Under the pieces are notes generated by a model that was given only the letters and a program-made list of their open reading frames with translations, did no database searches and was not told where the DNA came from. From Isoetes taiwanensis (Eukaryota; Streptophyta; Lycopodiopsida; Isoetales; Isoetaceae): a stretch of 64,000 bases of DNA. How positions within the stretch are numbered: the stretch's first letter is position 1; every line of letters starts with the position of its first letter. Location: positions 25,087,662 to 25,151,661 of the forward strand of contig JAJEKV010000004.1 in NCBI GenBank assembly GCA_021234155.1, given 5' to 3'. Position numbers and translations under genes: made by a program. Shown piece by piece: positions 12,730 to 24,095 of the stretch.

Positions 12730-14150
12730 ATGATTGGGTTTAAGGTCATGCCGCCTAAAGCTTGTTCATTCATGCCAGCAGTTTTCTCTCAGTTGCCTCC
12801 ACGAGGTCATGTTTCAAATAGTTCTATTCCTTCTATTTCTATTTCGGGCCAGATTGCATCTTCTGGTAATGCATCCACTTCCTCTATTCCTCCATCGTTG
12901 GCCTCACCGCATGCCTTACCTTGGAGATCAGTTGCCACTGCCAACAGAAACACATGAGAGCATGATTGGATTAAGAAAGATATGCCTTTGACAGTATCTT
13001 CTGCTCGAGTCTCTGCTGCTATTGATATGATGGTTCAAAATAATAGAAAATATATTGTTAATTTGCTTTGAGAGCTTCAAGCAAGGGACACTCAACTAGA
13101 TTTTCAATTGCCAATCAACTTATTTTGTATCAATCCTGTTGCCTATCATGTTGAGTGCTCTTTGTTTGCGGGTACCTATGGAAAATAATCTCCCGCTTAA
13201 TCTCTCGCATTCCATCTATTGACTCAGTGACGTTGGAGGTTAGCAAGAATCTTGACAGTTGCGACATGATATGATTCTGGTCAGTTAATGACCCGAGAGG
13301 TCTTTCAAACCAAATTCTTATTATCTAGATGGGACAAACCTATTTGACAAAAGATTGCTGGTTCTCTGCCACTTGTTGCTCCAGAGCCTATTGAAGGGTG
13401 CATGTGGATCTTTCACCAAACTGTTCACGAGCACATGCTAATGAACTCTATGTATAAGTTGTTTGTTAATGATGATATCCTTCCACCATCCATTAAGTGG
13501 TCCCTTCAGCTCCCGCCTCCTAGTTGGACGTATGTGGACTTGGGCTTGGGATAAACTACTTCATTCTAAGGTGGTTGTGCTATGCTGGTAGATTCTCCGT
13601 AGATGCCCTCGTGTCAATGTGCTCGTCTACAAAATTGATCCTCGAGTGTCAGCATTATGCCCACTGTGCAAACAAACGGACGAGACTATTGAGCAATGTT
13701 TCTTTTTGTGTGATCACCTCCAGCTAATTTGGTCTTGGCTCTTTTTCATGTGACATTGACAAGTCATCAAGTGCTCTTGGCTAGTTATCCGGATACTTGG
13801 AATAAGCTGTGAGAAGTCAAGCTTTTCACTTGGATGTCAGAATGGTTGTTGTGGTCTATCTGGAAGCGCAGAAGGTTGTGTGGTTTTAAGGGCTTGGATA
13901 CTCCTCCTGTTGTTGTCCTCCAGGATGCTCAAGATAGAATTGCTAAGGCCTATCATTGCTCTTCGCTTGCTCCTGCCAAGCGTCAGTTGATCTTTGAGAC
14001 TTATTTGAGTGTGTTGTCTTATGCATAGGTTGTTGGTCCTACTCATTGGATCATGATTGTTCTCTGAGATTTTAATCACGTCTATGCAGTTGTATCTGTC
14101 TTTTGGCTTAGATTTTCAATATAGTTTGCCGTCTTTCAAAAAATAAAAAA
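12730..14150 (+). mobile_element. L1-like LINE copy 2, internally deleted
   Basis: The 5' part (12730-13010) carries the proline/serine-rich ORF1 leader also found at 7283. The 3' part (13560-14030) carries the C-terminus of ORF2. This includes a zf-RVT zinc-binding segment, with RRCPRVNVLVYK followed by CPLCKQTDETIEQCFFLC, then a helical tail ending LSVLSYA. The reverse-transcriptase core is absent, so a large part of the element is missing. The end at 14130-14155 reads TTGCCGTCTTTCAAA and then A-rich sequence. This matches the 3' end of LINE copy 3 at 51.1 kb, which fixes the element terminus and its poly(A)-type tail. Frameshifts and stops are frequent. Confidence 0.75.
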
Positions 14151-14155
14151 ATAAA

Positions 14156-15340
14156 ACAACCGGGAAATTATATTCTAATATGTACATTCCAAATTATTGG
14201 GAACATTGCTTAACATTGAAAACATTGAAATCTCCTTAATATTAAAATTTATTTAGATAACACAACGACAACAATAAAAGCCACTAAATGCACTAGGAAT
14301 TAAACTTGGATATGACCAATGGCTGACATATCTAATGGTCCATGTTAATGTCGGAATGATGCCTCCATAGAAGTACATGCAGAAAGAGAAAACAATACAA
14401 GTAGAATTCAATGGCCACTATTTCAAGATTGTTCAAAAAAAAAAGAAAATTTTTTCAAGAGGATTCAACACAGAGCAAAATTTTTTGTGGTGTTGTGCCA
14501 TCACCTCGCCAACACTACATTATATAACTACAAGGAAAAAGAAGCGATGATGATGGCCATCATCATTTCGGCACCATGTTACTTCAACAAACAATGCATT
14601 CACAGGAGATTCACATCTATCGGGTGTACAGAACATGTGAGTTCAACAATAGGGGGTTTTCTCGACCATTTTTCATAGCTATACTTATCATTAGGGGTTT
14701 TTTCATCACTATTTGGGTAAACTGGGGTTAAATTAGCTTTCAAAACTAGTATTCCAGAGGTATTTTTAGCCACAATATGAATGAAAATGGCATATTCTTT
14801 TTATTATAAATGAATCCATGGGAATGCATTGAGCAATATCTGGATGACAGCCTCACCAAATCCTATAGTGAAACAATTATCCTTATATAAAAAAAAGGGG
14901 CCGATAGCAAAATAAAACAAAAAATAATGTGCAATAATGTAATAGCAAAAAACAAAGTCAGAGATGGCCATTCATACACTTGGACTGTATTGAATGCTCA
15001 TAAACCCTAAAATTAAAATACCCAGCGTATAAGAATATGTACAAACCCTAATATCAAGTAACATAAGAGTTTAGCCCAAAAAAAAAAAACAAAATAGGGA
15101 CTCTAATCAGCTGTAGGCACCCAGTCATTGAAAATTTAAGCCCTGGCTCCCACTTTTCAAGATTTTTTGTAAAAGAATTGTTACGACAAACTTTCCATGA
15201 AATTGCATCCTTCTATAGTCACATCAAATAAATATAGACATGTACTCATGCAAATCGTATAGACATGTGAAAATTCTATGCACACATAGAATATTCAGGT
15301 AAAAGGTTGCAAGATAAGTGGTATAGGTTGTGTAAAGATC
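14156..15340. other. AT-rich intergenic sequence
   Basis: No coding similarity is recognised. Homopurine runs and short open frames only (63 codons at 14487-14678). Confidence 0.35.
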
Positions 15341-15343
15341 CTA

Positions 15344-15780
15344 TGCATGTATAACGTTTTAGCACAACATCCTATAAAATACCATGAACCCTGAAATTAA
15401 AATTATAGAGAAACTTTTTTCCAAATAGAGAAATTTTTTTATAACCAACATCAAGGGCCATGTGAAATATTGGATTTAATTTGTAGTTGATGCTATCAAC
15501 TTTGATGGCATCTTAGAAACAAGCCTATTATCGTGTCACACAAAGTCCAAGTGGAATGTTGAGGCATCTTAGACGTTGTGCATAAATTGTATGCATGGAT
15601 ACCATTTTATCACAGCATCCTATAAAATATCATGAACCCTGATATGAAAATTATAGAGAATTTTTTTTCCAAATAGAGAGAATTTTTTATAACCATTAAG
15701 AACACCAAGGGCCATGTGAAATATTGGACTTAATTTGTAGTTGACACTATGAGACAAAGTCCAAGTGGAGTGGTAAGGCA
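15344..15780. repeat. Diverged ~240-bp tandem duplication
   Basis: Two diverged copies begin near 15344 and 15584. Shared blocks are CATCCTATAAAATA, AATTATAGAGAA, CCAAATAGAGA, and AAGGGCCATGTGAAATATTG followed by AATTTGTAGTTGA. No coding role is seen. Confidence 0.7.
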
Positions 15781-15869
15781 TCTTCGAAACAAGCCTATTA
15801 GAGTGCAAGTGGAATGTTGAGGCACCTAGAAACAAGCCTATTAGTATGTTAGATAAAGTCTTGAGTGGA

Positions 15870-16412
15870 AAAATATTAGCTATTTTGGATAGAAATAGAA
15901 TTCTTGCTTGTAAACTTGACTCCTACTCATTAATGAGGGGAGATTTTCAAGCGAGGGTTAAAAAATTTCTCGATATACATAGGGCCAAGACATGAACGTG
16001 CCAAGACATGAACGTTTCATTGGTATAATCCATAGGGACAAGACATGAACGTTTCATTGGCATAATCCATAATACTGATTCTCGTCTTCAAGTACTTTTC
16101 GACATTTTCATAATCAATAGCATTTTCTCAGATTATAATTATGATGGAAGAAGCATAGATTTGAGCTTATGGAGGTTGTTAAAGGAAGATCCACCTTCAA
16201 TGGTAGATGCCTTGGCCATAGCTATTTTGGATAGAAATAGTATTCTTGGTTGCAAACTTGACTCCTACTAATTAGTAGAGGAAGATTTTCAGCTAGGGTT
16301 TAAAAAGTTTCTCGATATACATAGGTCCAAGACATGAATGAAGGTTTACTGGTTGTCGTCTTGAAGTACTTTCGGGCATTTTCATAATCAATAGCATTTT
16401 CTCAGATTATAA
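15870..16412 (-). repeat. Duplicated 3' end of the UGT gene
   Basis: The stretch 16087-16220 is nearly the same as 16359-16495, which contains the last codons of the UGT. It therefore repeats the UGT C-terminus and its 3' flank (MAKASTIEGGSSFNNLH in minus-strand reading). An adjoining block at 15880-16005 is likewise repeated at 16217-16340 (GCTATTTTGGATAGAAATAG, then CTCGATATACATAGG). Together these form a tandem duplication of about 270-340 bp. The outer copy lacks the rest of the gene and is non-functional. Confidence 0.8.
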
Positions 16413-17860
16413 TTATGATGGAAGAAGCATACATTTGAAATTATGGAGGTTGTTAAAGGAAGATCCACCCTCTATGGTAGATGCCTTGGCCATAGCCCCA
16501 AGCTCCATAGTCCTTTTTCTCATTTCCTTGCCCTCTTCCCCCTTCATAAGGATGTTGATAAATTCTTTAATTTCCTGTTTCTCAATCAGTCCATCCTTTG
16601 AAAAGGTAAGTCCAATTTTCCAAGCATCTGCTACACATCTGCAATTCAGACTCTGTTCTGCTCTACAAGGCCAACCTATCATAGGCACCCCCATATTTAT
16701 ACTCTCTAAGACAGAATTCCATCCTCCATGAGTTAGAAATCCTCCTACTGCTTCATGGCTCAGAACCTGCAACTGAGGAGCCCATGATATGATCATCCCT
16801 TGCCCTTCAATCCTCTGTTTTAAAATTTGCAGGTAAGAATCTGGAACATCTGTTACAAAATCAGGTCTCCAAACCCACAAAAATGGCTGGTTGCTAGCTT
16901 CTAAACCTTGTGCTAATTCTTCAACTTGAAGGACAGACATGGTACTTATGCTTCCAAATGAGACATAGAGCACTGAAGCAGGGGCCTGTTTGTCTAGCCA
17001 TTCAAGACATGAATAATCCTCTTCTAAACTGCTTCCTCTTAACTTCATATTTGAGTCTGGAATGAGCGGACCTATTGGAATCAGATTTGGAACATTTTGC
17101 GCTTTCAATACATCATGCTCTAATTCTTGGAAGCTGTTTACAAGCTTCCAAGTAACTCTGTCCAGCAGCTTCCTCCGCTCCATCATCTTCTCATATTCTG
17201 AATCAGACACTAATACTGTTTGCAGAAACTGTGGAATATCCCTAAAATTCAAAGGCACATAACCTGGCATGCGAAAAATAACCTGCTTTTGCTCCTCGGC
17301 ATCTGAGGAATCAAATGCATAAAAGAAAGTTTAGCAACTAAAGAAAAAATACAAATGAATCTGAAATGCATCAAAGAAAGTTTAGCAACGCAAAGGAACT
17401 TGAAAAATGCTCCATTCCTACCTCCTAAAACCTGCGACTTCAGAATCGACAGCTTATCATAGAGAAGAAAACTTGAGACTGAAAGAGGAATAAAAACAGC
17501 GGAAGCAGTCTGCAAAGTTTCTGCCAGATCTAGTGCCCAAGAAATACATGTGAGATTGAAGATTATACAAGAGAAAGAGCGCTCTTGTGCGGTCTCTTGA
17601 ATCGGCCGGCGGATGACGAGCTGATCAGATAGCAAAAAATCGTGCAAATTTTTCTCATCAAGATGGGGATCAGGGTAAGTGATGAGATGATAATCATGGG
17701 ATTGAGGAAGACAAGCGCAGAATCGGTCGCTTATGGAAACAGAAAGAGTAAATCCGAGGCTTCGGAGCCGGGCTGCAAGAGGCATAAAAGGATTAATGTG
17801 GCCTTGCATTGGGAAGGTAACAAGTAAAATATGGCAGCGATCAAGTTCTTCTTCCGCCAT
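16413..17860 (-). CDS. UDP-glycosyltransferase (family 1, UGT)
   Basis: Two exons, 17422-17860 and 16413-17302, with GT-AG borders and a codon split across the intron (G|AT). They encode about 442 residues, a normal to slightly short plant UGT. The enzyme transfers sugar from a UDP-sugar to a small acceptor, probably in the cytosol. The N-terminus has the acceptor-side PMQGHINPFMPLA motif with the catalytic His. Near residues 320-363 is the PSPG donor-binding box: WAPQ, HGGWNS, ES, GVPM and a terminal AEQ. The usual Cys in HCGWNS is Gly here, and the usual Asp/Glu before the final EQ region is Ala. Both are unusual but not obviously inactivating. The start at 17858-17860 is the first Met before the motif. 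Repeat sequence begins only 25 bp upstream (17885), so the ancestral promoter is probably gone. The acceptor substrate cannot be told. Confidence 0.9.
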
Positions 17861-17884
17861 AGCCAGAACCTCGATGCTTGGTGG

Positions 17885-18497
17885 CTGATAACTTCTATAG
17901 ATTATTTAAACACAAAAGACAAAAGTTTTTTTATAGACAAAAGTCTTCAAGCAAAGATAGATTGGTCCTCAAGAAAGACACCGTCCAAACTTAGGGTTCT
18001 AGACTTATGGAGGAAGAAATGTTTAAATGCATAAGCATAGCCAATCTATCAATGTTTATTCAATTCGACTAGTCTACATCCCTAGTCTACAAGGCCATGT
18101 CATTTTTTTTTGCTTGACTAATTCTCAATGGTTGCCATATCATATTATTCTCATTCAGCTAGGTCACTGGCAGGAACCAAACTAGGTACATATCTCATCC
18201 AGCTGCTCCTATATGCTGATGACGTGGTTCTGCTTGCAAGCAGGAAGAACACATTATGGAGGAAGAAATGTTCAAAGGCATAAGCATAGCCAATCTATCA
18301 ATGTTTATTCAATTCGACTAGTCTACATCCCTAGTCTACAAGGCCATGTCATCCTTTTTGCTTGACTAATTCTCAATGGTTGCCATATCATTTTATTCCC
18401 ATTATAGTTAGAAAAAATTTATCGCGACGGCCTTGGTCGTCGCGAACAGTTCTCTTTGACGACTTCCCTGTATGTTGGAAGTCAGTTATTTTTTCGG
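17885..18497 (+). repeat. Two partial copies of the 21.9-kb element's 3' end
   Basis: 17885-18145 matches 21870-22135 closely, starting CTGATAACTTCTATAG. A second partial copy, 18254-18497, restarts at TTATGGAGGAAGAAATG and continues further, matching 22003-22230. It includes an imperfect hairpin (TCGCGACGGCC / GGTCGTCGCGA). These are 5'-truncated copies of the decayed element gene described at 19.6-22.0 kb. A reverse-transcriptase scrap lies between the two partial copies. Confidence 0.85.
18160..18250 (+). mobile_element. Reverse transcriptase scrap with YADD motif
   Basis: Translation gives LLLYADDVVLLASRKN, the catalytic motif region of a non-LTR reverse transcriptase. Only about 30 codons survive, wedged between the two repeat copies. 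The family cannot be assigned securely, but the pattern resembles the GC-rich LINE at 57-59 kb more than the L1-like LINE. Confidence 0.65.
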
Positions 18498-19236
18498 ATT
18501 GTCTATCTTATAATGATACACAGAATGTTCTTTTTTTGAATTCTATTTAGCAATGGTGCAAAATATGTTCTTGAACATGCAAGACTCGAATATGCATTTC
18601 CACAATAATATTATGCCCAAATTTATTAAAGATGATATTCTGTATATTTCTACATGTAGAGGACTATGTATTTTTACATGCATTGTAATACGTGAATATT
18701 ATTATGTTACGCATGACTTTAACATGTTGGTAGCATTGAACAATGGGTGTGATGAGATCACTTTTAGACATTGGTCCAAGATAGGGCAACAAAGTCGTAA
18801 TAACCACTAGCCTAGGATTACTATAATATTCTGTCTAAATTAAGACACGGAATTTCACGTCCACCAAGAATGTTTTCCACCACTTTAAACAATTTTCTTG
18901 AATGCAATTTCTGCACATGAATTCTTACACACAGATTATAACCCGAAAGCATCTACAGATAAATTATAAATCACGTTCAAATTATACACATAACTAATAC
19001 AATAGCCATAGCTTGCAACTCTAGCTTCGCTAATGTTCTCTGCGAGGCTATGGTGTCTGCTGCTGAACATCTTTCTTCCCTTCTTTCTTGCAAATATGAG
19101 GCCCTCAATTGAATGAAATAGGTAAAGCAGCAAAAACTCACCCTAAAACACAAAAGCAGAGCAAATGTTAAGATTAATATGAAATAACAAAAAAAAAAAA
19201 AACTCAAGCAATCACTGCATTCCGAAGCAGCGACTT
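18493..19236. repeat. Segmental repeat, copy 1 (second copy at 50.2-51.7 kb)
   Basis: Starting at TTTCGGATTGTCTATC, this segment matches 50199-50264 and then 51120-51712. It shares blocks such as GTAGAGGACTATGTATTTTT, GACACGGAATTTCACGTCCA and ATGTTCTCTGCGAGGCTATG. In copy 2 a LINE fragment separates the first 65 bp from the rest. No gene is recognised in it. Confidence 0.9.
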
Positions 19237-19569
19237 TCATTTCGCCGCCATAAGTTCACAAACCAGGATCTTTAATATAGGCTTCCTGCTCCCTACAATT
19301 CGAAATTTGAATTTGCTTAACGTATATAAGTATGGATTGTAAGAGAATTGACTTTTTGATTTCCATATGCACCTTGCAAATTTCAAAAATAGGATTTGTA
19401 CGGACAGTCGGCTCACACGACGCGAATTGGTATAGGGCATACAAACTGTACACCTTAATTTCGCGTCGTGTGATACACACAGTATGATAGCTCCAAATGA
19501 TGTGTAGATAAGAATTCAACTAATTCGTGAATATGCTCCAGCCTTCATCGCAAAAAGCGAGGTCTAAAA

Positions 19570-22020
19570 AATAAGAACTTAGACCTCCACATGTTGCGTC
19601 TTGCAGGCTCAAAAAGTGTCGACATCTGGGCCGATGGCAGTTTATATCCATTGGATCCGTTGAGTGGTAAGAAGCCGTCATTTTAGGACGTATCAGGTTT
19701 AGTCCGATTTTGTGGTGACGGTAATTCTGGCCTCCTTGGGTATTGTGAGGGATTTAGAGACGATGAAGGCATTCAGAATTGAATACAATTTCTTGAATTG
19801 TCACAAGAGAGTTATAACTTAAACCAGCAGTTCTTTTTTCTCTCGCTTCATTACTCCGCTGTAATGAAGAAAAGGAGTGATGGCCTCGAGAGAGAAAACT
19901 CTCTGAGATACAAAGTGGACAAGTCCAAATTAGTAATAGGGCAGCTACAGGAAAAGATCAAAGGCTCGAAAAAGCAAACTTTCGGCTTTAATGTAAGTTA
20001 AGGAATTTGAAGAAGACACCGCTTGGCTTGCGGGAGAGGAAGAAGAACTTTCGATCGATAGAGGAACTGATAGTGGTGCATTCACAAGCAGGGTCACGGC
20101 CACAAGGTGTGTTTACAACACTAGCAAAGGCCAATCAAGATGTGGCAAAACTAGAAGCAATCTTGGTTACGTATTGAAGAATCCAGCGACAAACAAGGAG
20201 ATAGTGGACATGATTCATCAGCCTTACAACTCTTCTCTAAAGAAGATGGTATTGGAAATGGTACTAGGAGAGATATACAAGAAGTTAGAAGCGAAAGATG
20301 CACAGACTGTTTGTGACGATGTAGGCATTAGTAGGCTTGGTTACCATTCTCTGTTCCAGCCATTCCACGAAGCATTGAAAAGAATGGGCACAAAAAACGC
20401 ATTTGCTCCATTTCCACAAATTGTTGAGAATATAAGGATTACTAGGACAAAGATGGTGTATGTTGCATTAGGAGAGATGCACCACGTTGAATGTGCTGGA
20501 CCTGCCATAGCTATAAAGGATAAGAATGGCAAATATTGTTGTGATATAGTTGGGATGAATGAACGCAATAATCTTTGACTTGGCCTAGTTGGTCTCCTAC
20601 AATTCCTTGTCAAATATTACGACTTATTGAGGAAACCAATGGTTCACGGAACTCACCAAGTTTGAGAAGTATGAGAGGGTAACCATTGTCATCATGAATA
20701 GAGCAATTGAGAATGCAATTGCACATGCTAAGTCAAAGAGCAACATGAATAACAAGAAAGATGTAGAGGCGACAGACGCGGAGAAAAAGGTTGCCGAGAA
20801 ATGGTTCTCATGTCAATCTGAAGATGACACCTGGTGGTTGAGTCTCTTTAAACTTCAGAAAGAGACACATGAGGTGCTGAAATGGGTGTTTAACCAAACT
20901 GACATCCCGAATATAATATCCCGATTCGAGGGAGGGGAAAAACTGCAAGTAGATCAATATGGTTCTTACAAAGTCATCTTTCACTTCCTCCGATTTAAAA
21001 ACTAAGAAAGCAATGTACAAGCGGCAGAGGACAAGGAACTTGCAAAAGTTGTCTCTACTGCAATCATGTAAGGAAGTCAGGTATTAGGAGGATGGTTTTA
21101 ACCTTGTCCCTTAATCAAGCAAATGCTCCTAATAGAGGAGAAAAGGATCTCAATTTCCATGGTATTTTTCCCATTCCATTGGAGAGAATCCATATCTGCA
21201 CTTTGTACGGCTTCGAGAGAATCATGGACAAGATGATATCTTTGAGCTGTATATTTGTGTGGAACATTTCAGACAAGAAGTGAAGAGAGGAAGGAATTCG
21301 TAGAGTTGAATGGGTTTTATTAGAAGCAGGTTTGCATGGTGGGAATGTCAAATTAGAACTCGATGAGCAAAGGTCAGGAAGAACAAGTGTGCCTCGTAAG
21401 GTGTCAATTGGAGGGGTGGAAGCATGCCGCTTTATAAAGAATTGTAAAGAGGCTTCCAACAAAAACAGTATGGATGAAAAGGTCTATGAATATGGAAAAT
21501 TGTTGGTTGATGCAGAACAAGACCGCACAGATGGCATTCCTTCCGCATTGAGGGAAAAAAAAAGCATGGAATGCATTGTCTGAATCGTTCTCATACATTC
21601 AAAGAATGAACCTCACAAAAAAAGATGTAGAAATGTTTGTCCAAGCAAATAACAAATTTATTAAGGCTTACATAGATGCATGGGGAGAGAGCAAAGTCAT
21701 GCACCACTTGCACATCTTTTGGGCTCATGCACCTTGGTTTTTAAGAAGTATGGTAGCCTAGCAGTCTGGAATGCACAAGGCATGGAGAAATCGCATAAAC
21801 AAGCTAAAATATCCTTATCATCAAAACACTCAAAGAGGGGGTGGAAATGTGGGAATCAACTCTCTCAGACTGATAACTTCTATAGATTATTTAAACACAA
21901 AAGACAAAAGTCTTTTATAGACAAAAGTCTTCAAGCAAAGATAGATTGGTCCTCAAGAAAGACACCGTCCAAACTTAGGGTTCTAGACTTATGGAGGAAG
22001 AAATGTTCAAAGGCATAAGC
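19570..22020 (+). pseudogene. Decayed gene of an unrecognised mobile element
   Basis: A run of plus-strand open segments (19798-20001, 20174-20578, 20694-21005, 21332-21583 and 21576-22018), interrupted by frameshifts and stops. They read as one ancestral protein of roughly 700-800 residues. The N-terminal part is charged and coiled-coil-like (DKSKLVIGQLQEKIKG). The middle has KNAFAPFPQIVENI and EMHHVECAGPAI. The end has HLHIFWAHAPWF, then GMEKSHKQAK, and a basic C-terminus (KLRVLDLWRKKC). Its 3' end is repeated at 17.9-18.5 kb, so this is a dispersed mobile element. I do not recognise the family. Conserved His/Cys positions around HVEC and WAH could be functional, but this is a guess. Confidence 0.55.
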
Positions 22021-22230
22021 ATAGCCAATCTATCAATGTTTATCCAATTCGCTAGTCTACATCCCAAGTCTACAAGGCCATGTCATTCTTTTTTCTTTTT
22101 TGCTTGACTAATTCTCAATGGTTGCCATATCATTTTATTCCCATTATAGTTACAAAAAAGTTATCGCTACGGCCTTGGCCGCTGCGAAAATTTCACTTTA
22201 ACAACTCCCCTGTATGTTGGAAGTCAGTTA
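21870..22230 (+). repeat. 3' end of decayed element (parent of the 17.9-kb copies)
   Basis: Covers the last codons and 3' flank of the preceding pseudogene and matches 17885-18145 and 18254-18490. It ends at GTCAGTTATTTTT, where it is broken by a small dispersed repeat (22231). The 18.49-kb copy continues uninterrupted from the same point. Confidence 0.85.
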
Positions 22231-22343
22231 TTTTTGGGTTGCCCCTAGGGGGGCAAATCCTCGTTTATGTGGGTATGTGGGCATATTCAGGTATATGCCG
22301 GCATATGCCTAGCATATGCTGGTGACTGCTAAAAACTGGCTCG
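22231..22343 (+). repeat. Short palindrome-rich dispersed repeat, copy 1
   Basis: Begins TTTTTGGGTTGCCCCTAGGG and contains a stem (GTTGCCCCTAGGGGGGCAA) and a second palindromic zone around GCATATGCCTAGCATATGC. It ends near GTGACTGCTAAAAAC. Related copies lie at 44203-44314 (reverse), 49352-49442 and 50038-50120. Confidence 0.85.
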
Positions 22344-22809
22344 ACCCTGTAAATTGGCGGTGGCCAGTATGGCTGGGCAGCGGTGTGGAAACTGGGTAAC
22401 CGGCACGGCCATAGTTTGAGAAGAACTAGATGCGAAAGCCAAATGGTTGCTCACTGGATTTGTGGTTATTCTGCTCCTAAGAAACACCAGCGGAAGCAGA
22501 CGAATCCTTAATATAGCAATGGAAGTGAACATATATTCTCATCAAATAGCCAGGTAATCAGTTTAAAACCTTGTCCTTTAAACATGCTTCTATTCTATTC
22601 TATTCTATTCTTACTCATACCATAATTTTAAATGTGCTACAAGCCTTCAATTCCTTCACGCACATAGACGCATTTGATACACGTCAATTAGACAAGAAGG
22701 CTTGGCTCGGAGTGTGGAAGATAACAGGACCATATAGAGTCTGCATAGAGCCATGTTTTGATATGCATAGATAATGTATTTTTAATATCTTATATTTCAT
22801 TTCTATGTC
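22344..22809. other. No recognised gene
   Basis: Contains a T-rich TATTCTATTC run near 22590-22610 and short open frames without family motifs. Confidence 0.35.
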
Positions 22810-24095
22810 AGCATCTGGAATGGACTCCCAAAACCAACCTGGGTTCTTCAGCCATTTTGAATCTACCAAGGAGATTCTGCCAGTGGAACAGAAGATATCC
22901 TAGATTCTGATTTTGGCGAAGCAGCAATTGGCAGGGTAGCACCAGTAGATTCAGATAACGTGATGGTATTTTTGATAAGCTGGCAAAACTTTGATTGATA
23001 ACTTTCCCTACAGGCCTCTGATGGATAATTCTCTTGAGAGCTTATGGGAAAAATACAGGGGATCTGTCTCTGCAAGAAAGAACGGACGTGCAAACAGGAA
23101 GGAAAATGATTTTGAAGCTATGTTTGGCAGATGGTTTTGACATGTTCCCATCATTACTAGTTACAGATGGATCCTGCATGATAGATCCATGCATGGGAAT
23201 TCATGGCCATCCTCTTGAGATTCAGGCATGCATTCAAAACATAATGATCATTTAGGACATGACTGAACGGTGAGGCACCTAGGAATGGAGTGTGAATGTG
23301 CAGACTGCACATTATCAGGACACAACTGACACTTGTACACTAAAGTATCAAAAGGTGCTAATGTCAGTATTATCATGCTCCACATAGAGATTGCTTTCCA
23401 TATGTGGCTTGCACACTATCGTATTGACACTCTATGCAATATGTACTGACGTCCCTCAGCTCTTATTGTTTCATGAGGATGTAGACATACTGTGAATATA
23501 CTTGGTCTTAGATGCGCCTCTCCAGTATGTGTCGTCTTAGTGCATATGTTTTCTCCACTTTGCCCAATTATAGAAGAGCTTTCAAGATGTACAATGGTGA
23601 AACTACCTTGCCTGTATATACAAAAAAGACAGTGTTGGATTTATCAAATATTTTGACTTGTTTCAATATGGATGTGAATTGCGTGAAATGACACAACTAT
23701 ATTGTTGTTAAAGGCACTGTTTTATTCTCTCTTAAGATGTGCCCGTGAAATGCTCATTTCAGAGGACAACACACTCGATTTAATAAATTCAATATTTATC
23801 TAGATCAAATACCACTTTGGTTGGTGGATTGGATGCCCGATTAGGGCGGTTCCTTTATTAGGAATCTGCAACCAGCTCACATGGATTTCAGGTTCTTTTC
23901 CCTTGGGAATTTATGGTCAACAGTCAGCTCTTTAGCCATGCAGGAATAAGCAGAAGCGATCTTAGATCTTATTGAAGTTAAGTGGTCTGATTTTGTTGGT
24001 GATATGCATGTTAAGATTTGTTTCCCAGCGCTTGAAGGAGGAGGGGCATATTGTCACAGGGAGTGACTCAAAAACACGTAAGCCTCTCTCTCTGT
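22810..24095 (+). pseudogene. Alkaline/neutral invertase (GH100) pseudogene
   Basis: Three plus-strand blocks match plant cytosolic/organellar sucrose invertase. About 22880-22960 reads DFGEAAIGRVAPVDS. At 23034-23225 there is LRAYGK-like sequence, then [40 protein letters not shown] and [10 protein letters not shown]. At 23795-24070 there is QIPLWLVDWMPD, then [19 protein letters not shown] and VKICFPALE. The frame is broken by a TAG in the VDWMPD region, a TAA after AMQE, and a frameshift before [14 protein letters not shown]. An exon border AACAC|GTAAGC remains at the end. The N-terminal and C-terminal exons (for example the PWSYHNGG region) are missing. Retained introns point to a DNA-level copy, not a retrocopy. 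Confidence 0.85.

Noticed and set aside
18410-18450. Helitron 3' end suggested by the terminal hairpin TCGCGACGGCC/GGTCGTCGCGA
   Set aside because: No CTRR terminus follows at the right distance, no 5' TC end is visible, and no Rep/helicase motifs are present.
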